Shown here piece by piece: positions 1-11,060 of a stretch of DNA of 64,000 bases. The stretch is from Bactericera cockerelli (lineage: Eukaryota; Arthropoda; Insecta; Hemiptera; Triozidae). The translations under genes and the position numbers were made by a program. Every line of letters starts with the position of its first letter. The stretch's first letter is position 1. Under the pieces are notes generated by a model that did not search any database, had not been told where the DNA came from, and was given only the letters and a program-made list of their open reading frames with translations. The DNA is taken from assembly GCA_024516035.1 (NCBI GenBank), contig CM044957.1, positions 22,050,570 through 22,114,569 of the forward strand. Reading direction: 5' to 3'.

Positions 1-185
1 ATACAAACGTGCGCATCCTGTTAGATTTGACTATCATCTGGATTCCAAATCTCTCAACAATGTAGACCAGATCAAAGATTTGGGTATCGAACTCGATCGC
101 AAGCTTTCATTCATACCACACATTTCCGCGGTTTCAATGAGATGTCATCGTCTTCTTGGGTACAACTGTCGATCAATGTCTTTCG
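1..185 (+). mobile_element. Non-LTR retrotransposon (LINE) reverse-transcriptase fragment
   Basis: Reading from the left edge, the frame gives FDYHLDSKSLNNVDQIKDLG, then IELDRKLSFIPHISAVSMRC and HRLLGY. This is the late reverse-transcriptase/thumb region (LGIxLDxxLSFxxHI, then RxLG) of Jockey-type or related LINEs. It continues to the left of the window. At its 3' side it joins the dispersed module described for 190-500. Confidence 0.7.
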
Positions 186-1198
186 ATTATCATTTACCAT
201 GTATGTGTTGCATTTTTTTTTTTTTTTGTATATTTCGATTAATTTTTGTTATAAATATTGATATATTGTACAAAGAGCTCTGACGCTCGTTAATTTCATA
301 CTAAATTTCAAATCTCTAGCTCTTACCGTTCTTGAGATATCTTGTTCACAGACAGACACACGGACTCATGGACCAATGGCCGAAAACAACTTTTTTGTTA
401 TCCTGAGGCTATGATTCCTCCAGAAATGTGAAAAACTGGGTAGGGTAAATTTTCGACGAATACAATACTTTCCTTATTATAGGACAAGGAAAGTAAAAAT
501 CTCAGAAACCAGAATTTATGAGAAAAAAAATTCTTTCCTCCGGGAAAAAACCACTTCATAATAGAACTACACTGCTAATGTTAAAAGCCTAGTGAAAAGC
601 CAACAAGAATATTTTTTAGTTTCATAAAATGCAAAACAATCTTATGAACCTATGTAAATAAAAATAAAAAATGAACTAAAAAATTAAATGGTCAATGAAA
701 TACAGGGTGTAACAGTATTGAATTTTGCACCCTACCAGCTCCGCCCCTGATAACATTTTTTTTTTTAAATTTCCTTATCCTATAATTAGGAAAGTATTGT
801 ATTTGTCGAAAATTTGACCTACCCAGTTTTTCACATTTCTGGACGAATCATAACCTCAGGATACCAAAAAAGTTGTTTTCGGCCATTGGTCCGTGCGTCT
901 GTCTGTCTGTCCGTGAACAAGATATCTCGAGAACGGTAAGAGCTAGAGACTTGAAATTTAGTATGAAATTAACGAGCGTCAGAGCTCTTTGTACAATATA
1001 TCAATATTTATAACAAAAATTAATCGAAATATACAAAAAAAAAAAAAAAAAAATGCAACACATACATGGTAAATGATAATCGAAAGACATTGATCGACAG
1101 TTGTACCCAAGAAGACGATGACATCTCATTGAAACCGCGGAAATGTGTGGTATGAATGAAAGCTTGCGATCGAGTTCGATATCCAAATCTTTGATCTG
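69..1198. repeat. Large inverted repeat of LINE fragment plus 3' module
   Basis: Arm 69-500 (LINE fragment, poly-T, the 'CTCTAGCTCTTACCGTTCTTGAG' type module with GACAGACA, and the TACTTTCCTT…AAGGAAAGTA hairpin) returns inverted at about 775-1198, ending with the same LINE codons on the minus strand (about 1085-1198). The central 275 bp is not repeated. The arms are very similar, which suggests a recent event. It could be two opposite insertions or one foldback structure. Confidence 0.75.
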
Positions 1199-1261
1199 GT
1201 CTTTGATATTGGAATGAAAAAATAATAGGGGTTTACTCACATTATTTTTTTGATATCTTGA

Positions 1262-1392
1262 ACTTTGTGTGTGTGTGGTGTGTGTTTGAGTGTGTGGAGT
1301 GTTTGAGTGTGTGGAGTGTTTGAGTGTGTGGAGTGTTTGAGTGTGTGGTTGTGTGTGTGAATGTTTGTTGTGTGTGTGTATGTGTGGGTGAT
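1262..1392 (+). repeat. GT-rich minisatellite and microsatellite
   Basis: Four copies of a 17-bp unit (GTTTGAGTGTGTGGAGT) pass into (TG)n. A short dispersed sequence follows (GATGGCTTGGCGAAGCGGGT) that also follows GT tracts near 19345 and 46390. Confidence 0.8.
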
Positions 1393-2460
1393 GGCTTGGC
1401 GAAGCGGGTGCAGCCTGCTTGTGTATTTATACTTTGCGTGTTTCAGAACTAGATATTTTCCCAGTTCTATCTTCCCATACCTCTTCTCCTTTCTCTTTTC
1501 CATTCATTATTTTGTTGAGGCAATGAACACACAAACATTTTCCATTATTTCATTTTGAATATTTCCTCTTATGCTCTATTTAGTCTATTTGAAAATCTTC
1601 CTTGCCTTATATGCTTCTTTCTACAGTGTCACCATGAATATTATTTGCAGAAATCAGAACCAATATCTGTATTATATGTGATTTTGGTGTGTATACAAAT
1701 GATACAAATTATGTATTTTTTCGTATTCATTATCTTCAGACAAAAAATAATAATTGATGTACAGAGACATTAGAGCTATGTAGGAGACAGGAGATGGATG
1801 TTGCAAAATTGCAATGCATGTGTGCTATAATTCTGGGCTAATATTCTAGATAAGACGAGGAAAACCAAGAACACCGACCTAAAACTGTGCATGAAGACCT
1901 AGGAAAGAGATGTACGAACTTTTTTTAAAAAAATAATAAATTTACTATTTCCTTTTCTCTATCAGCAATTTCTCATAATGTTTCATAAGTGCTTATGAAC
2001 TTTATATTATTTCTCTCATTCTATTCTTTTAGAAAATAATTCATGTACATTGATCCCTATTATTATATTAAATTTGTTTATAGTCTGCAAGTAGAACCTT
2101 TCCTTTATAATATGAAGAAGGTATGAAGTTTGAAGAGAATTGAATGAAATGTTTTGTCGATTATTCAACCTCTCCATCTTCTGCTGCTTCCACTCAACCT
2201 CCATCCGCTCTTCCTCATCTCGTTTATTCTGAGAAGCTATTTTCTTGTTGAGAAGAGATTCTCATATGAGATTACAGCATCTACCAAGATTGGTTTGAAT
2301 TGAGATGACATCAACGAAATAGACTTGGCACTTCTGTCCTCTTGAGAAAGAGTTTATTTTCTGTAAGAAAAGGATATGGTATGTTGAAAAATAAAATATT
2401 AGGATATGTATGCTCAGAAAAGAAAATTTTGTTACCTTCGAAGTAAAAAATCACACTAGG

Positions 2461-2560
2461 CTGTCTGGGTGAGGTTAATGTGGGTAGCTGGTATACGATT
2501 CCCAGCGAATGGAGATTAAACCCCTGTCCTGAAAAACCAAGTAGGACCAATGGACAGAAA
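2461..2560 (+). mobile_element. Truncated SINE 3' tail
   Basis: Contains CTGGGTGAGGTTAATGTGGG, then a GGTATACGATTCCCAGCGAATGGAG-type stretch shared with the tails of the 5S- and tRNA-headed SINEs elsewhere in the window (for example 61200-61290). No head is recognised. Confidence 0.45.
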
Positions 2561-3496
2561 ATAAGTAGGTATAGACATTGCATTTGGGCGTCCATATACA
2601 TAGGTAATCCTCTCACCACCGGATATACAGGTTTTTTTTTTTTTAAGCATGTAGGTAATCCTTTTAACCACGTATACTCTATGAACCCTTATCCGGAAAT
2701 GGGCCCCCTTCGAGACACAGGGCCGGATTCTTTTGTTCTTTTTTTTTCAAACACTTACCTATAACTCGCTAACGATTAATGCTATCGGATCACAGTAAAA
2801 AATACATTCCCAATATCTGATCCCTATAGTTTCACTTGAATATGGATTGTAAAATTGTAGGATGTTCAGGGGGGTACTAACTTTTTGGAGTGTAAGTAAA
2901 ATTTATTTGCAACTTCATATTTGAATTACTAATAGTTTTTATGTAAAAAAAAGCCTGGAATATACAGGTATTTTTTTACAAATGTGATGGTCTGAAAACA
3001 GTGCCTTTAAATGTGGTTTTACTATTTTTTACTATCCATTTGATCTGGAGACCATGGGAATGGACTTAACAATGCTAAGTCAAAAAATGCGTTCTAATTT
3101 AAAAACCATCAGTCTATAATTTAAAAGCCATTTCCGGACAGGGGTACATAAAGTAAAGTTCCCCTAAAGTTGTCTCTAGTATACTTGGTTAAGAGGATTG
3201 CATGCTTTTTAGAAACACTCTATATAGAGTGTGATCACTTTTAATTTGTGTCATAGGAAATATAATTTTACACGCAAAAACAGTATTGAATCCTCAGTTT
3301 TTAAACAAAAACATTTTTTAATCCTCAAAAGTCGCGTCTGTATGTACTCAAGTCGTGCAAAAGGGTGAAACAGGAGTATTTGAACTCGATAAATCGATAC
3401 CCTCGGCCGTGGTTTTTGATCTATGCCTATGCGGGTATTGCCATGGAGTCGACATTAAGGTGCATATTCTAGTTACTAGTTGGTAGATACTAGATA

Positions 3497-3580
3497 ATAA
3501 TAATAATAATAATAAAATACTTTGTACCATTTAAATAAAATAAATGAGAAAAACTCCCCATAATAATAATAATAATAACA
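3497..3580 (+). repeat. (TAA)n microsatellites
   Basis: Two nearby ATA/TAA trinucleotide runs (about 3497-3522 and 3562-3580). 2.6-4.8 kb otherwise holds only scattered repeat pieces and no supported gene. Confidence 0.7.
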
Positions 3581-4917
3581 ACAACATAAGTTCAAACCCC
3601 ACAAGTCAGATTTAGCTGAAATTAGTGTTCCCTTAATGAGAATTTGACAAATTTGTTTGTACTTGAAAATATCTTCATGAACAATACACTTCCATGGTTT
3701 CCCCCAACAGGAGAACCAAAGAGGTCTCTATCATAAAACATCTAAAGCAAAGAGTTGTTTGCATATTTGCCTTTCAAGGGAGAAAAAAAGCTCATACATG
3801 ATGCTCGTACGTCAATGTAAATAATAATAATAAAAATTTGGTGGGGGAGGATGACAGGAGAAGGAGCGATGTACTGAAGGAGCAATTGAGAGAGAAAGCA
3901 GAAATAACGAGGAGAGAAAAGGGAGGAAGAAAATTTGAATAACGCAAAAGAGAAGAGAGAAAAAAATCCAGAACCAGGCAAAGTGATAAAGACTTTTACT
4001 TCCTATTACATATAGGTAGAGAAAGTATTTCATTCGGTATCTTTTTTCCGATTCTTTATTCGGTCTATCTGATAACGTTTCTGGAAGATTTGTGGTATCC
4101 CGAGGCCAAATAAACTGGTGTGAATATCACACAACTTTCCTTAAACATACATAGAAAATATTCGCCATTTTTGACTATACTTACGATAATAGTACAAATT
4201 GTTAGTGCAATTAATAAAAATCCGAAGTATTGTGTTTTTGAACAGAAATTTCTGCACGTTTCATAACCTTCTGAGCAATTTTGGTTTTGTGTCTTGTCAC
4301 AAACACAATAACGAACACAATACTTCCGATTTCTAATATTAGATATTTCTCGAAAGTAAAATGCATTTCAATACAATGAAACGATACAATACTCTCACAT
4401 TACAAAAGGATACATAGCTTGAAAGCTTACACAACAAGCTTCAAGGACCTTGGTCCCTGGTATTTCTTCAATCACTCCACATCTCTTTCTTCTTCCTGCG
4501 TACCACGGCAAGGGCTTGTGTGCTTGTTTACGATCCATCCTGCAGGCTATATGACTGCAGGCTATCTCTTAATGGAAGTGCAATTTGATTTACTATCGCC
4601 TCTCATATAAAGACTCAAGATTTCGTGCAGAAAAATACCACACTCGAGGTTTCAAGGGTTACTAGACTACAATTTTTATTTCAAAGAATCACAATAAATT
4701 ATAATATTAAATGAAAATATTTTGAGGAAAAGCGAGGAAAAAGTCGGAATGTGTTGTGAAGTAAAAGCTTAAGGCGTTATCTGCGAGTGACACTTCCCAG
4801 TCAGTAGCTTATCATTTTTATTATACAGAGTGTCCGAAAAGTTAAGGAATGGCTGAATGCTGATTACTGAACATTCTTTGTATGGCTCAGAATATAAGCT
4901 ATCTTAATATACACTTT

Positions 4918-5060
4918 ACAAGGTGTCCCATTATAAATGAGACATTCGAATACCTCGAGAACTAGTGATAATAGAAAAAAATCTGTTCAAAGATCATTTT
5001 CACAGCTCTAAAGGAGTCATTTAATGGTGACCTTTAAAAGTTTCTTGGAAGAACCCTTCA
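4918..5060 (+). repeat. End of a TA-type transposon family (AAGGTGTCCCATTATAAATG)
   Basis: Contains the order GTGTCCCATTATAAATGAGAC, a CTCGAGAACTA stretch and GATCATTTTCACAGCTCTAAAGG. The same order appears inverted at 15165-15350 ending in ACACCCTGTG. The two are separate truncated copies of one family. Confidence 0.5.
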
Positions 5061-5344
5061 AATAACACTCCCTATTTTTATGACATTTTTCAAATCTACT
5101 CAAAATTTTAGGTTCAAACAAATTTTTAGTTGTAATTTTTGCCACACCGAGTTTCACAACCTTTAGGGAGTGTGAGATTTTTTTCCATCTTAAACAGTCT
5201 CATTTTATCAAAAGTTGACATTTAATAGTGACATCAAGAAGTTTCTTGGATGACCCGTTCAAGGTCATTTTCACAAAATGCTAGGTACAAATTCTAGGTT
5301 AAAACAAATTAAAAAATAAAATTTGGGAAAAACAAAAAAATGTT

Positions 5345-5415
5345 GGGTGGTGGGATTAAATCCACGGATGCCGGAGTGATGCGCGCAGCTCTACCTTTTG
5401 CGCAACGCTTCCTTG
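5345..5415 (-). mobile_element. tRNA-like SINE head, minus strand
   Basis: On the minus strand a box-B-like GGATTTAATCCC follows a box-A-like segment (GCGTTGCGCAAAAGGTAGAG). No intact cloverleaf acceptor stem is visible, so a SINE or tRNA pseudogene is more likely than a working tRNA. Confidence 0.4.
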
Positions 5416-5634
5416 TGAAAATATCAAATATGTCAGAAGTTCATGATCAAAGTATGTAAAACGGGTTTCAAATCATCAAAAAATACGATCCTATTATATT
5501 GGTTTTTTCGAGATATTTCAATTTTATTGTTTTCTCGAGTTATAACCAAAAACACATAATGGCCGATTTTCATGAAATTGTTCTGGGTCCGTATTTTTAA
5601 CGCCCTGCAGTTACATTCCAAATTTCATCTCAGA

Positions 5635-5925
5635 TATTTTTTATTCACACACACATACACACTCACACACACACATACTCACTCACTCACTCTCTCTCTC
5701 TCTCACACACACACAACACAGGTCTACATACCAAATTTCAAATCTCTAGCTTTTACAGTTCGTGAGATAACTTGTTTACAGAGACACACAGACACACTCA
5801 CGCACGGACCAATGGCTGAAACTATCGATTTAGGCTCTGGGGACCCTAAAATTTTGGCACTGAAAACTGACTATCGAAAATTTTGGGTGATTCCATTACT
5901 TTCCTTTTTATAGGGTAAGGAAAGT
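5635..5925 (+). repeat. Dispersed module with CA/CT microsatellite and terminal hairpin
   Basis: (CA)n/(CT)n is followed by AAATTTCAAATCTCTAGC, then ACAGTTCGTGAGATAACTTG, an ACAGACACA stretch, and the hairpin TACTTTCCTT…AAGGAAAGTA near 5898-5925. It is the same module as 290-500 and, inverted, 775-960. The hairpin alone recurs at 47598-47628. Confidence 0.65.
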
Positions 5926-6414
5926 AAAAAAGAGAATAATAATAGGAGAAAAATCTATACTCACAGAGGTTAATTCTGATTTTATGTGGTTACCAAACAG
6001 AGACTTGAAATAACAGAATTGATACTCAAGATACTCCGCAGCCTGCAGGTACAGATAATGTCAGCAAGCCACACTCTGCTCATTAATTTTCTACACACCA
6101 CCAAAATGTTCCACTAGAAAGTTTAGTCATAAACTTTCAACTTTCACATCAGTAATTAAAAGTTCCATTTTTCGGCTATCGTCAGCAGTCTTCTTCTCCC
6201 TTAGAAAAAATCTCTTTTAAATTTTATAATTAGAAAGCACGGAAAGAGCAGCGACATCTAAAACTTTGATTCATTTCCTCTGTCTTGATTTTTGACAGAG
6301 TGAAGTTCACTCCTAGAATTATTGGCTTTATTAATACCTAGGTCAGGGGCAGATTAACAATAGTAGCACTTGTAACACGTGCTACGGGCCCCGTGTCCGC
6401 GGAGGACTTCTAAC

Positions 6415-8043
6415 CAGTGGCGGCTCCTGACTTCAAGACTAGGTGAAGACAAATTATACCCAGAAGTATTGAAAAAATAAAATTATTAATTTATCAGATC
6501 TTAGTTCTTATGGTCTCATAAACACAGCCCATTGTAAGTTATGGCTGTTTCCCTGCAGAGCATGATTTTCTCTCATACCAGTTTTGCATCATATAAGTTT
6601 TTATAGGTACTTTTTTTGGAGAACACTTGGTACCTAATAAATAAACAAGGCCAGCAGAACAATTTATCAACACTTGAGCTGGTACACAGCCATTCATTTT
6701 TCATAAACCATTCAGGCTTGAACTGTATGGCTGTGGGGCAGGCATTTGCTTTACTTTTTTAGTGGTGGTTATAGTAATTGGAGAAATTGGACATCCAGTA
6801 ATCATAATATTTTCTTATCCTCATTACTTCTTAATCTGAATGGGGTTACTTTCAATGTTTGAACCCCATGATTTCGTGGGAATCTCATTGTTTCTTTGAA
6901 ATATTGTTATTAATTATTCATCTTAATAAAAAATATTTATTCATCTTAATAAAAAATATTAACTAAAAGTTGGTAAAAAGGAATTAAAATAAAAATATTA
7001 GGATTATACCTCAGTAGATAGGTAGGTACAACATTTTAAAGAGGGGTTAGAACTGGGAAGGAAAGAAAGTTAGTTGAAGACTAAAAATTACAATCCAAAA
7101 CTGGAAGAAAATCCACCACCAGATTACAAAATAAATCTAAGAAAACATACTTACTACAAATATAAAATCAGCTTAAATTTGTGTTACCATTGATGTTTAA
7201 ATGACTATTTATGAAAAACACAGATATTGCCTTATAATTTTAAGTACTTCACTGGAAGCTGTGTGCTTAGCTACCTGCAACCTGCATAATTATAATGTTA
7301 TTTCTGACACTGAAAGAAGTACATAGCTACTTCATATTCAACTTATTATGAAAAGCACAGGTCAGATCAGGTAGGAATAATGTTTCTATCCTGTATCAAA
7401 TACTGGGAAATAACTTTATTAACTAGTTACACCAATTAAAAGTCACTTGATTACCGTTGAAAAGATTTGAAAATAATCTAATAAAATTTAAAAAGTGCGC
7501 TACAAGTTTTGTTTACATTCTAAAGATAAGAGATACAATGTTGCCAAGTTAATTTCATAGCTAAATTTCTACAAACTTCAAGAGCTATATTTTAAATTTA
7601 AAGAAATCCCTCAAATCATGTAAGACGTATTTATTTATTTAAAAAAATAATACTACACCGCCTGAACAGAATTTTCTTTTGAGAATTTCATTTCAAAACG
7701 TCTAATTTCATGATTTTTTTTTTTTAAAAGTGGTTTCATAGTCAGGATCTTCAACAGGACCAAAATTGTCCCTATTTAAAAACTTCTTGGAACAACTAGA
7801 TAAAAGATTATCTTATTTGGCTCAATTTCGGTACCTACATTAAATAATTATTTCCGAGATTTGACTTCAATCGAGATGTCCTTTTTAACACTATAGTTGA
7901 CAAGATACATAATTAAGTAGTTAAAATTTATTGGTATCAGCTATCGTTTAGGAACTATGTATAAAACTAGAACCCAAAAAATGAGAAATAATATCCAAAA
8001 TTCCTGACACAAAATCCTGCTTTCCTAACGCCTACGTTATTAC

Positions 8044-8082
<39 letters not shown>

Positions 8083-8579
8083 ATTACAAGATTGTGCTAG
8101 ATATGGGAGGCTAAATCATTGACTGGTTTCCTAGGTCTGGCATAATGCTACTGGCAACAATGTTAATATCAAAAACACGTGACATCGCGCATGGTATGTG
8201 GCTTCGTGACATTTCGTATGAGGTCGTGTAGATAATGTAAACTGAATACAACTGAAGACTGTCCTCAGTAGCATATTACATAGATATAGTTCTTGCCTAA
8301 TATTTCATGATACCTACTTGGAAATACTCAACTCTGATTGGTTGATTCAAGGACAACTGAAGACAATTTCGAATTGTCTTCACATTTGGTGTTCTCCTTG
8401 GAAAGTAACATGAAATGTTAAGCAGCATTGATCTATTTTACACAAAGCTTACTCTTTTTTTTTTTTTTTTTCTTGAGTTGGATCAATTGTGCCATGTTCA
8501 AGGGATTATGAGTAGTGTTTTCACTGTTCAAAATTAGGTGAAAATGTCTTCAGTGTCTTCACCCGACGAGCCGCCACTG
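6415..8579. mobile_element. Non-autonomous hAT-type DNA transposon with 8-bp target duplications
   Basis: The left end CAGTGGCGGCTC and right end GAGCCGCCACTG are inverted repeats, and both flanks carry CTTCTAAC (6407-6414 and 8580-8587), a perfect 8-bp target duplication. CAGTGGCG ends and 8-bp duplications are hallmarks of hAT elements. No transposase reading frame is visible in its 2165 bp, so it depends on a transposase made elsewhere. A poly-T run (about 8046-8078) lies inside. Confidence 0.88.
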
Positions 8580-8589
8580 CTTCTAACAT

Positions 8590-9990
8590 GTTTTTGAAGT
8601 AATTTCTTCCTCCCCTTTCCACGTACTCTAGAGTCTAGACCCTTAATTCGTCTAGTTTTCTCTGGAGTAACCTATCTTTGAGTAGCTATTATTCTGTTGG
8701 AACTCTTGGTGTGTCGTTAATCGCAAGTGAAGAACACCCCAGGATAGGTCAACAGTAGAAATCTATAAGGGCAAACGTAATTGAAGAAAGGAGACAAAGG
8801 AATCCAATTTCAAATTTCCATGAGATGGCACGGATAACGTCATGGGAGAAAGCTAGAGAGGAGAATGAAAAAAAGGTAATTTGAGATCTTTGAAACTAAT
8901 TTTCATTTTTCCATTCCGTTTTTTAACGTAAAAGTCTGAAGAGAGAAAAATTGAAAGTAATCCCATCTCATTTTCTTTTATTCAATATGAAACTCCCTCT
9001 TCCCTCACACTCCTGCAGCGCTTCCCATCCTGGATGTACCTACTCTGTTCCTCATTTGCTTGACCCGTTAGTTTTAGCAAGTTATTATAGTAAATTAAGA
9101 TATTCGTTCTCTGAAATTTGACAGATACCTAATCTGTTTTCAAAAAAGAAAGAAAAATACTCGTATAATTAACACACAACTTTCTATTCTAATGTGCAAT
9201 GAAGTCCTTATATCTACCGTAATTAACACTTTTGGTTAAGTGCCGAACCAGTACTTTGTGATTTAGGCACAACAAAAAGATAAACATAAAATTGATTTTT
9301 GCAGAAAGTCACAAAAAAGATCCTTTTTCTGAACGCAAAAAAAGTTTCATTCGCCCTCAGCACACCTTGAAAGTTTCAGCCGTTACGTATTAATACAAGT
9401 AAAAAGGGTTTATTTTGCCAGTTTTACTTTAGTATTATTCCTTTCCTGAACAGAAAATGAACCTTAAGTTATTTAATAGACTACTTTAAAAATTCTTTAT
9501 TGCTCTGGGTCATAACGAGATTATTAGGAAACGAGAGATACGAATGTGACTGGATGGAAATCAGAGCTACGTGCTAGATCTTGGCATCACGTAGCTAAAT
9601 ACAAGAAAGCCGTGCTCCTAACGTAATCTGAGGTAGGTAGCGAAAAATGAATGTAGGGCACAGAAAGAAAGAGTTTGGGGGTGTTCCAGAAAACAAGATG
9701 CAATAAATATCCAACATTCAGACATGGTAGGAAAATGCAGAAGGTTTTTCGTTTCATTCTACCTACAGGGTAATCAGTCTCTTCACTCATCAGTCTCTTA
9801 ACTGACTTATTTAGAAATTTATAATCATGATGAACCTACTCCACAATGTATTTCACAGGTTTTTTTGTTGTTGTATTTATGAATTTTAAGACAAGAAAAC
9901 TAGGTTTTTATTTTAAAAACGAAGAAGAAGAAATACACTACCAATTATTATTGACACAAAACATCATCGTGAATGGTTCTCATCGTATTT
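8590..9990. other. Intergenic or intronic sequence without recognised features
   Basis: AT-rich unique-looking sequence. Only short open frames without family resemblance or splice context were seen. Confidence 0.5.
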
Positions 9991-9999
9991 ACTTGACAA

Positions 10000-10260
10000 T
10001 AATCGTCGACTGGTAACACTAAGTTTGCAAGGTGACCTGGGTCCGAATCCCGGCTAGGTAGAATTTTTTTACGCTGTACTTCGGATGTCCGGTTTTCTCT
10101 TATACCTCGTGAGAAAAAATCGGTAGTTGTTTCTTTGAGTCAACCTCCTATGACCATTTAATTGCGAACGAAGTGAGCATACTTCAACTGGATCGACATT
10201 AATTTGTCACAATCTAATTATCTATCTACCTAAGTCTATGTATGTAACGTGATAAAAATT
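10000..10260 (+). mobile_element. Diverged tRNA-derived SINE
   Basis: The box-B region (GGTGACCTGGGTCCGAATCC) and the following CTGTACTTCGGATGTCC and TATACCTCGTGAG segments match the SINE family of 15522, 19549, 38172 and 47731. The first half of the tRNA-like head is poorly preserved. Confidence 0.65.
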
Positions 10261-10551
10261 GCATTTTTGTCCAATCGAACTGAAATTTTCACGGTAGGTA
10301 TGTTCCAAAGATACATGCTTGCTTAATATTGTTTGGTAAACAAAATCCTCTGTCCGTTTTTTAACGCGCTTATAACAGATTTTACAATATAAGGTTAAAA
10401 TACTATTTGCTTATGAATGAATCATTGTAAATGAATTTTACGATGAAATAGTTTGGTTCTTTTTCATACAATTTGGATATAATCAATAAAAACTGACCAT
10501 TGAATCAAAAACACCTGATATCGCAAAAGTAATGTTTAAAATTTAATTATT

Positions 10552-10705
10552 ATTTTTTTTTTGGTTTTAACGTCGCTTTCAACTGCATGGTCATATTACG
10601 ACGGGGGTGTTACCCTCCATTCGCAGGAAACTCACAAACCTGCTACCCACATTAACCTCACCCAGCCTGGGTTGGGCCGGAATGCCAGCATCACGAAGTC
10701 TAAAT
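10552..10705 (-). mobile_element. SINE 3' tail of the 5S-derived family, minus strand
   Basis: Contains GGTTTTAACGTCGCTTTCAA, then CCCTCCATTCGCAGGAAACT and CCCACATTAACCTCACCCAG. It is nearly the same as the tail at 30880-30990 but stops before any 5S-like part. Confidence 0.7.
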
Positions 10706-10942
10706 TACACCTATTTTAAAATTCTAGCATAACAAAATAATTTGTCTGCTAAGGCGTTGAACTAATAATCTTTGATTTAATAAAATACTTACCTTCTTGA
10801 CTACTTATTCTTTAGACTTTAGATATTTTCTGATTTTTTCTGTCCAGGTATTTTCTGATTTTTATGTAGTTCTAGTAAAACTTCTCAGTTTTCTGTTTAT
10901 AAGGACTGATCCTAACTGTTATGTTTCTGTTGTCTGCTGCAG

Positions 10943-11060
10943 AGGTCACGCCATCACCGCGTCGCCCACTCAGACTACACTGAGGACGACACGGAGTCCG
11001 CCCTGTTCCCTGATGACTATGAGGATGCGGATGAGAGTGGATCGGTCCTGACCAAAGAAA
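10943..11060 (+). CDS. FSTL5: FSTL5-like exon 1 of window: acidic linker before the follistatin domain
   Basis: Acceptor CTGCTGCAG precedes AGG TCA CGC and donor GTGAGT follows. The frame encodes a His/Arg-rich start and then a strongly acidic stretch (…HSDYTEDDTESALF…DDYEDADESG…). It ends in phase 1, which fits the next exon. No ATG or signal peptide is present in frame, so at least one more 5' exon is expected. A longer open frame across this spot starting at 10797 reads in a different frame and is not the gene product. Confidence 0.75.

Noticed and set aside
1237..1503. His/Thr-rich open frame on the minus strand
   Set aside because: Translation of a GT microsatellite.
10797..11051. Hydrophobic N-terminal open frame as the FSTL5 signal peptide
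   Set aside because: It looks signal-like, but reads in a different frame from the acidic linker exon across 10943-11051.
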